Source: JAUWGC01 sp963753055 (GTDB taxonomy: Bacteria > Bacteroidota > Bacteroidia > Bacteroidales > B18-G4). From it: DNA of 64,000 nucleotides. A program made the translations under genes and the position numbers. Below, in pieces: positions 58,326 through 64,000 of this stretch. Each line of letters starts with the position of its first letter. The stretch's first letter is position 1. Location of the stretch: contig CAVWAP010000001.1 of the NCBI GenBank assembly GCA_963753055.1, positions 186,001 to 250,000 of the forward strand. The letters are read 5' to 3'. The notes beneath the pieces are model-generated. The model saw only the letters and a program-made list of their open reading frames with translations, searched no databases and was not told the DNA's origin.

Positions 58326-60260
58326 ATGGGAAAAATAATAGGAATAGATCTTGGAACAACTAATTCATGTGTTGCAGTGATGGAAGGGAGTGAGCCGGTC
58401 GTTATTCCGAATAGTGAAGGACGGAGGACAACACCATCCATTGTAGCATTTACTGATAATGGAGAAAGAAAGGTTGGTGACCCGGCGAAGAGGCAGGCCA
58501 TCACCAATCCTGTACATACAGTATATAGCATTAAGAGGTTTATGGGAGAGACTTACGACCAGGTTAAAACTGAGATCGGAAGAGTGCCTTATAAAGTTGA
58601 AAAAGGCGATAATAACACGCCAAGGGTGAAAATTAATGACAGGTTATATACCCCACAGGAAATATCTGCCATTATCTTACAAAAAATGAAGAAGACAGCT
58701 GAAGATTACCTTGGACAGGATGTCACAGATGCAGTGATCACTGTGCCTGCTTACTTCAGCGATTCTCAACGCCAGGCTACCAAGGAAGCTGGTGAGATTG
58801 CCGGGTTGACAGTTAAAAGGATCATCAATGAACCAACAGCTGCTTCCCTGGCTTACGGGCTTGACAAGAAGACAAAGGATGTCACTGTTGCCGTTTTCGA
58901 CCTTGGTGGTGGTACGTTCGACATTTCCATTCTTGAGCTTGGTGATGGTGTATTTGAAGTAAAGTCAACCAACGGGAACACACACCTGGGTGGTGATGAT
59001 TTTGATGATGCCATCATTCAATGGCTGGCAGATGAATTCAAAAAGGATGAAAGTGTTGACCTTCGTAAAGACCCGATGGCAATGCAGAGGTTAAAGGAAG
59101 CTGCTGAAAAGGCAAAGATTGAACTGTCGAGCTCTACAGAGACAGAGATCAACCTGCCATATATTATGCCGGTTGATGGTATTCCAAAGCACCTTGTGAA
59201 GAAACTGTCAAGATCAAAATTTGAGCAGCTGATTGACAAATATGTACAGGCAACTGTTGAGCCTTGCAAGAAAGCACTCAAAGATGCCGGGATGAGTTCA
59301 TCCGATATTGATGAAGTAATTCTTGTAGGAGGTTCAACCAGGATCCCAATCATTCAGAAAACAGTTAAGGAATTCTTTGGCAAGGATCCTTCAAAAGGTG
59401 TTAACCCTGATGAGGTGGTTGCCGTAGGTGCTGCTATTCAAGGTGGTGTATTGTCGGGAGAGGTTAAAGATGTATTGTTGCTTGACGTAACACCTTTATC
59501 CCTGGGTATTGAAACCCTCGGTGGAGTGATGACCAAGCTGATTGAGTCAAATACTACTATCCCAACAAAGAAATCAGAGGTGTTTTCAACGGCATCAGAT
59601 AATCAACCATCGGTTGAGATCCATGTATTGCAGGGTGAAAGGCCAATGGCAGCAGGAAACAAGAGTATTGGAAGGTTCCATCTTGATGGTATTCCACCTG
59701 CTCCAAGGGGTGTCCCCCAGGTTGAAGTAGCCTTCGATATTGATTCAAACGGTATCCTGAATGTGTCTGCCAAAGACAAGGGTACAGGAAAATCTCAACA
59801 GATCCGTATTGAAGCATCTTCAGGACTGACTGATGCTGAAATCAACAAGATGAAGCAGGAAGCTGAAGCTAATGCCGACTCCGACAAACTGGAAAAGGAT
59901 AAAGTTGACAAGCTGAATTCTGCTGACGCAATGATCTTTCAAACTGAAAAGCAATTGAAGGAGTATGGAGATAAGCTTCCGGAGGATAAGAAAGCTGAAA
60001 TTGAAACAGCACTGAACGCACTCAAGGAGGCTCACAAGGCGCAGGACCTGGAAAAGATAGATGCAGCTCTTGAAGAAATGAATGCCAAATGGCAGGCTGC
60101 GAGCCAGGATATGTACAAGGATGCACAACAGGCTGAAGGACAGGCCGATGCTCAAGCTGAAGGCCAGGCTGGACAGGATCAGCCAGGTGGATCATCAGGA
60201 GGAGATGATGAAGTGACGGATGTTGACTTTGAGGAAGTTAACGACGATGACAAGAAATAA
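58326..60260 (+). CDS. dnaK: Molecular chaperone DnaK (Hsp70)
   Basis: 644 residues. ATPase motifs GIDLGTTNSCVAVMEG (5-20), FDLGGGTFDISILE and VGGSTRIPIIQK are intact. The substrate-binding domain has DVTPLSLGIETLGGVMT, and the end is the bacterial signature VTDVDFEEVNDD. Folds proteins with DnaJ and GrpE, neither of which is in the window. Followed by a strong terminator. Confidence 0.98.
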   Translation: MGKIIGIDLGTTNSCVAVMEGSEPVVIPNSEGRRTTPSIVAFTDNGERKVGDPAKRQAITNPVHTVYSIKRFMGETYDQVKTEIGRVPYKVEKGDNNTPRVKINDRLYTPQEISAIILQKMKKTAEDYLGQDVTDAVITVPAYFSDSQRQATKEAGEIAGLTVKRIINEPTAASLAYGLDKKTKDVTVAVFDLGGGTFDISILELGDGVFEVKSTNGNTHLGGDDFDDAIIQWLADEFKKDESVDLRKDPMAMQRLKEAAEKAKIELSSSTETEINLPYIMPVDGIPKHLVKKLSRSKFEQLIDKYVQATVEPCKKALKDAGMSSSDIDEVILVGGSTRIPIIQKTVKEFFGKDPSKGVNPDEVVAVGAAIQGGVLSGEVKDVLLLDVTPLSLGIETLGGVMTKLIESNTTIPTKKSEVFSTASDNQPSVEIHVLQGERPMAAGNKSIGRFHLDGIPPAPRGVPQVEVAFDIDSNGILNVSAKDKGTGKSQQIRIEASSGLTDAEINKMKQEAEANADSDKLEKDKVDKLNSADAMIFQTEKQLKEYGDKLPEDKKAEIETALNALKEAHKAQDLEKIDAALEEMNAKWQAASQDMYKDAQQAEGQADAQAEGQAGQDQPGGSSGGDDEVTDVDFEEVNDDDKK

Positions 60261-60279
60261 TATCCATATATAATCATCC

Positions 60280-60313
60280 GGGGCCTCCTGTTACGACAGG
60301 GGGCCTTTTTTTT
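60280..60313 (+). terminator. Rho-independent terminator of dnaK
   Basis: GGCCTCCTG pairs with CAGGGGGCC around TTACGA and is followed by eight or more T. It begins about 20 nt after the dnaK stop codon. Confidence 0.85.
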
Positions 60314-60350
60314 GTGCCCAGCAGGAGCGGATGATTTACAATTCTGTGTT

Positions 60351-60437
60351 TACAATTCTGTATGTACAATGTGATATACGATGTTGGATGTGAGACTGCA
60401 AAAGTCTGTAGGAACTACCGAACATGCTGAGGAAAGA
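60351..60437. repeat. Direct repeat left of the MNT-HEPN pair
   Basis: About 85 bp including ctgtatgtacaatgtgatat, matched with scattered differences at 61284-61370. The rest of the 60314-60558 gap shows no gene. Confidence 0.7.
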
Positions 60438-60558
60438 GCCGCAGGCTAACGTAGAACAATCGCTTCACCGGCTAACTGTACCATTACAAACTATTAGCAC
60501 AAATAGCTAGAGGGCATTTCTCAAAAAAGAAATTTGTATATTTGTAAAAAGCAGGAGT

Positions 60559-60843
60559 ATGACCCAGCATATAAATAATATTATCATTACCACTCTAAGA
60601 GATTATGATCCTATCAGGATTGGGATTTTTGGTTCCTACGCCCGAAATGAGCAGACAAAAAATAGCGATATAGACATTTTAGTAAAGTTTAAGAAGGGGA
60701 TTACACTTCTGCAGCTAATCAGGTTAGAAAACGAATTATCGAAAAAGCTTGGAATCAAAGTTGATTTAGTAACTGAGGGTGCTCTGACAAATACTAAGCT
60801 TAAAAGAATAATTAGCCAAGACCTTGAAGTAATCTTTGAGTAA
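60559..60843 (+). CDS. mntA: MNT-type nucleotidyltransferase antitoxin
   Basis: 94 residues, minimal nucleotidyltransferase fold. The signature GSYARNEQTKNSDIDILV (25-42) holds the GS pair and the catalytic Asp38 and Asp40. In characterised HEPN-MNT systems this protein neutralises the toxin by AMPylating it. Its stop codon overlaps the start of the HEPN gene by one base (TAATG), a classic toxin-antitoxin arrangement. Confidence 0.9.
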   Translation: MTQHINNIIITTLRDYDPIRIGIFGSYARNEQTKNSDIDILVKFKKGITLLQLIRLENELSKKLGIKVDLVTEGALTNTKLKRIISQDLEVIFE

Positions 60844-61166
60844 TGAAAGATGATGAAATATATATTGACCACATCCTATTGTCAATCAAGAATATACTGA
60901 ATTACACAAAAGATATTTCGAAAGAAAAATTTGCAAAAACTACTCTAATTCAAGATGCAGTAATTCGAAACTTCGAAATAATTGGTGAAGCCACTAAGAA
61001 AGTTTCATCAGATTTCAAACAAATCAATCCTGAAGTTCCCTGGAAAGAAATGGCTGGGATGAGAGATAAACTAATCCACGATTACATAGGAGTAGATATA
61101 CAAGTTATATGGGATACTGTTGAAAAGGATCTTCCTATTCTCCTAAAATTACTCAAGGAAATATAA
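60843..61166 (+). CDS. hepT: HEPN-domain (DUF86) toxin, predicted RNase
   Basis: 107 residues. The HEPN RNase motif R-x4-H is present as RDKLIH (74-79), followed by DYIGVD with the tyrosine that is the known AMPylation site in HepT homologues. Cytoplasmic. It overlaps the antitoxin gene by one base and is probably translationally coupled. Confidence 0.9.
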   Translation: MKDDEIYIDHILLSIKNILNYTKDISKEKFAKTTLIQDAVIRNFEIIGEATKKVSSDFKQINPEVPWKEMAGMRDKLIHDYIGVDIQVIWDTVEKDLPILLKLLKEI

Positions 61167-61283
61167 AACCTACTTGTGCTAACATGCGATATAATCAATT
61201 TGCTTTATCATGCATTTTGCAGTACCCTCGCTAAGGACAACCTTCCAAAAGCTGATTATTTTTTGCGCTTTAATGCTCCCTTA

Positions 61284-61370
61284 AATTCTGTATGTACAAT
61301 GTGATATTCGATATGGGATGCGAGGCAGCAAAAGTCAGTAGAAACTAGCAGTCATCTTGAGGAGCGAACG
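61284..61370. repeat. Direct repeat right of the MNT-HEPN pair
   Basis: Imperfect copy of 60351-60437, same orientation, sharing ctgtatgtacaatgtgatat and the spaced blocks gcaaaagtc and ttgaggag/ctgaggaa. The rest of the 61167-61567 gap shows no gene. Confidence 0.7.
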
Positions 61371-61461
61371 AAGTGAACGACGAAAGACCTCCCCGCTGAC
61401 ACAAGTAAGCCAGCAAACCGCATAAATCGAACATCGAACCCCAAGGATCTTAAATCATATC

Positions 61462-61490
61462 ATAAATTGTAAAGTCTAAATACAGAATTG
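61462..61490. repeat. Inverted copy of the ctgtatttagactttac segment
   Basis: gtaaagtctaaatacag here is the reverse complement of the segment found at 6315-6335 and 15708-15730 in the cassette intergenic blocks, showing that this repeat family is dispersed beyond the array. Confidence 0.7.
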
Positions 61491-61567
61491 TAAATATCTT
61501 TAGTACTTTTAGAGTCCTTTTTCTGTTGCCCGGCTTTTAAATTAATAAATCATTAAAATCTAAATCC

Positions 61568-64000
61568 ATGAAAAAATTTACGATCCTATTAATTGTTCTA
61601 TGTTTATCCCTTGTATCATTTTCTCAAAATGCCTGGATCAATGAGATCCATTATGACAATGCCAGCACCGATGCTGACGAAACCATAGAAGTTGTTATTG
61701 AAAACCCTGGAAGTTATACATTGTCATTGTTCCAGGTCGATCTTTATAACGGAAATGGTGGGGCAGTCTATGATACGCGAACCCTTGATAATTACACCGT
61801 AGGAAATACGACAGGTAATTTCACCATTTATTATTTCAATTATACAGCCAATGGATCCAGTATTCAGAATGGTGCTCCCGATGGAATGGCTTTGAGCTAT
61901 AATGGCACCTTGATAAGCGGTCAGTTTCTAAGTTATGAAGGAACTCTTGTCGCCACAGACGGACCAGCCAGCGGCCTGACTTCGGTAGATATAGGAGTTT
62001 CGGAAACAAGTTCTACGCCTCTTGGTGAATCGCTGCAACTTTCAGGGAATGGTACCCAGTACAGTGATTTTATCTGGGCCGGGCCAGTTGCTGCTACTTC
62101 TGGTACAGAAAATGACGGCCAGACAATAGGTGGGAGCGCTCTGCCGGAGCCAACAAATTATCCAACAGGTTTTGCTGCCTCTGCCAGTGGTGTTTCGATT
62201 ACTGTTACATGGACTGATGCCACAGGAGCGCAATTGCCAGGTGCCTACCTCATCAAGGCCAGTGACCAGGACAATATCATAGCGCCGGTAGACGGTACAG
62301 CCGAGGCGGATGACCTGGATTTTACAGATGGCCTGGGTGCTAAAAATATACTTTACGGAGATGAAACGTATACTTTTATTGGACTGGATCCAAATACTAC
62401 CTATTATTTTGAAATTTATCCATACACTAATGCAGGCAGCAATATAGATTACAAAACTGATGGAACCGTACCAGCGCAAAACGCAATGACTTCCACGGTG
62501 ATCCTTTATGAAGGATTTGATCTGAGCTGGGGAGCATGGGATACAATATCTGTCATTGGAGCACAGGTCTGGGACCGTGATAACAGCTATGGCGTGGGTG
62601 GTACACCCTGCGCACGAATGAGCGGTTATGACAACGGGGCCCAGGATAATGAGGATTGGCTGATATCACCTCCTATGAACCTGGATAATTATACCAATGA
62701 AAACCTGACATTCCAGACCGCACTGAATTATTCCGGACCTGACCTGGAAGCATTCATTTCCACTGATTATGATGGTGGTGGTGATCCGAGCACGGGAACC
62801 TGGACCACAATTAGCTTTACTTTGTCGCCAGGGTCATGGGCATGGACAGCTTCAGGAAATATAGACCTGTCTTCTTATAATGGGACTGCTGTCTATATCG
62901 CATTCAAATACACCTCCACCACATCAGCCGGGGCTGCTACCTGGGAAGTTGATGAGGTCCTTGTGACTGGTGACGGTGGCGGCACCCCGGATATTGTCAT
63001 CAATGAGATCATGTATAACTCACCGGGTGATGATGAACAGTGGATTGAGTTATATAATAATACGGGGGTAACGGTAGATATTTCAGGATGGTATATCCAG
63101 GATCACAGCACAGCATCCCTTCCTCTTACACTACCTGGAGGCACATCCCTGGCCCCCGATCAATACTTCACTATTGCAGTATACACCAGTGGTAGTTTCC
63201 CATTTACCCCTGATTTTGATGGGACGGCACAGATAGACTGGAGCTTCAGTCATAATGGTGATGTGGTTAACCTGTATAACCTGGGTGGTGTGCTGGTCGA
63301 CCATGTTGCTTATGATGACCAGGACCCATGGCCTACGACACCCAATGGTGCTGGCCCTACTCTGGCACTGATTGATCCGTCGTATGATAATGCCCTGCCC
63401 GAAAGCTGGGATGCCAGTGAGCAGGATGGTGGTACACCAGGAGCTATCAACTTCCCTCCGGATCCTTCTCCAATCGTGGTGACACCGAATGGTTTTGAAT
63501 CCTGGGAGCAGGGATCAACACACACGATCACATGGGATAACTTCTACGGATACACTGGAAACATACAAATAGAGCTGTTAAATTATTCTGTGACGCCTCC
63601 CTTTGCTCAGATGCTGGTTTATAACCTGCCATCAAGCAATGAAAGCTGGGAATGGACCATTTTCCCAAATCAGGACCCGGGATCTGACTATAGGATCAGA
63701 ATATCTGACATTGCCGGTATGCCTTATGATGAAAGTGATACCACATTCACCATCACTGAAATGTATATCCCTCCTCAAATTGTGATTACAGAGATCATGT
63801 ACAATCCACCGGAAGCAGGAACAGATACACTGGAGTTTGTTGAATTGTATAATAATGGTCCTGACGCTGTCGACCTGGAAGGATTTTATTTCAAGGAAGG
63901 CTTTAGCTATACATTCCCGGCCGTAACTCTTGGAACTGCGGAGTACTATGTGGTATGTGTTGATGCAATGGCATTTTATAATACTTTCGGCATGATCGCA
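61568..64000 (+). CDS. Secreted lamin-tail-domain protein (partial, runs off window)
   Basis: 811 codons are open from ATG 61568 to the window end with no stop. A signal peptide (MKKFTILLIVLCLSL to SFSQ) is followed by a first lamin-tail domain (AWINEIHYDNASTDADE, about 20-175), an Fn3-like domain (about 195-300), a choice-of-anchor J/MAM-like domain (ILYEGFDLSWGAWDT, 310-475), a second lamin-tail domain (IVINEIMYNSPGDDEQWIE, 475-620), an Ig-like GPI/Ser-Thr-type domain (VVTPNGFESWEQGSTHTITW) and a third lamin-tail domain (IVITEIMYNPPEAG). This composition is typical of T9SS-exported Bacteroidota proteins; the C-terminal sorting domain would lie beyond the window. Function unknown. Confidence 0.85.
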   Translation, partial: MKKFTILLIVLCLSLVSFSQNAWINEIHYDNASTDADETIEVVIENPGSYTLSLFQVDLYNGNGGAVYDTRTLDNYTVGNTTGNFTIYYFNYTANGSSIQNGAPDGMALSYNGTLISGQFLSYEGTLVATDGPASGLTSVDIGVSETSSTPLGESLQLSGNGTQYSDFIWAGPVAATSGTENDGQTIGGSALPEPTNYPTGFAASASGVSITVTWTDATGAQLPGAYLIKASDQDNIIAPVDGTAEADDLDFTDGLGAKNILYGDETYTFIGLDPNTTYYFEIYPYTNAGSNIDYKTDGTVPAQNAMTSTVILYEGFDLSWGAWDTISVIGAQVWDRDNSYGVGGTPCARMSGYDNGAQDNEDWLISPPMNLDNYTNENLTFQTALNYSGPDLEAFISTDYDGGGDPSTGTWTTISFTLSPGSWAWTASGNIDLSSYNGTAVYIAFKYTSTTSAGAATWEVDEVLVTGDGGGTPDIVINEIMYNSPGDDEQWIELYNNTGVTVDISGWYIQDHSTASLPLTLPGGTSLAPDQYFTIAVYTSGSFPFTPDFDGTAQIDWSFSHNGDVVNLYNLGGVLVDHVAYDDQDPWPTTPNGAGPTLALIDPSYDNALPESWDASEQDGGTPGAINFPPDPSPIVVTPNGFESWEQGSTHTITWDNFYGYTGNIQIELLNYSVTPPFAQMLVYNLPSSNESWEWTIFPNQDPGSDYRIRISDIAGMPYDESDTTFTITEMYIPPQIVITEIMYNPPEAGTDTLEFVELYNNGPDAVDLEGFYFKEGFSYTFPAVTLGTAEYYVVCVDAMAFYNTFGMIA

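Overview
The window looks like chromosomal DNA of a member of the Bacteroidota, probably an anaerobic or microaerophilic Bacteroidales-like lineage. The evidence is direct: type IX secretion (T9SS) C-terminal sorting domains, SprB-like repeats, propeller/PKD surface proteins, TAnnTTTG-type promoter elements, a DUF4249-like lipoprotein, and NADH/ferredoxin/NADPH redox enzymes without aerobic respiratory genes. No rRNA, tRNA, CRISPR array or transposase gene was recognised.

Layout. 0-1.3 kb: an O-antigen ligase/polymerase gene, frameshifted by a 14-bp tandem duplication. 1.7-20.2 kb: four tandem minus-strand cassettes (A-D). Each has a conserved promoter and leader, a small secreted protein of about 130 residues, and a secreted modular protein of about 1187 residues. 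The large proteins have divergent N-terminal propellers but almost interchangeable C-terminal halves, with blockwise identity that implies gene conversion. Eight copies of a CATG-rich palindromic repeat occur in this window, all between the cassettes or at the array edges. Cassette B's large gene and cassette C's small gene are each broken by one missing base in a G tract. 20.3-21.7 kb: glutamate dehydrogenase.

21.9-46.7 kb: two versions of one redox locus in inverted order. Copy 1 (21.9-33.0 kb) and copy 2 (33.3-46.7 kb) both encode NuoE-, NuoF- and NuoG-like subunits (HydBC/Bfu-type flavin electron-bifurcation core), NfnA- and NfnB-like NADPH/ferredoxin subunits, a multi-zinc-ribbon protein, and a receiver-PPDK_N (PEP/pyruvate-binding ATP-grasp) protein. 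Copy 2 is intact and contains two informative fusions (zinc ribbon-NfnB and GltD/NfnB-NuoG) plus a ferritin-like diiron protein. Copy 1 carries eight isolated single-base frameshifts in five genes, while its nuoF and nuoG remain open. The locus probably shuttles electrons between NADH, NADPH and ferredoxin, with the zinc-ribbon and receiver/ATP-grasp proteins as uncharacterised partners.

46.8-60.3 kb: ordinary chromosomal genes: a lipoprotein, M16 peptidase, O-methyltransferase, PAP2 phosphatase, obgE, hpt, purE, a flavin-binding oxidoreductase-like protein, a gluzincin/propeller/beta-barrel outer-membrane protein, RluA synthase, panB, a DUF4249-like lipoprotein and dnaK. 60.3-61.5 kb: an MNT-HEPN toxin-antitoxin pair framed by direct repeats. 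61.6 kb to the end: the first 811 codons of a secreted lamin-tail-domain protein that runs off the window.

Intergenic DNA is unusually repeat-laden: palindromes, short tandem motifs, a 157-bp MITE-like element and a GA/CT hairpin. No database search or alignment program was used. Identities are by eye.
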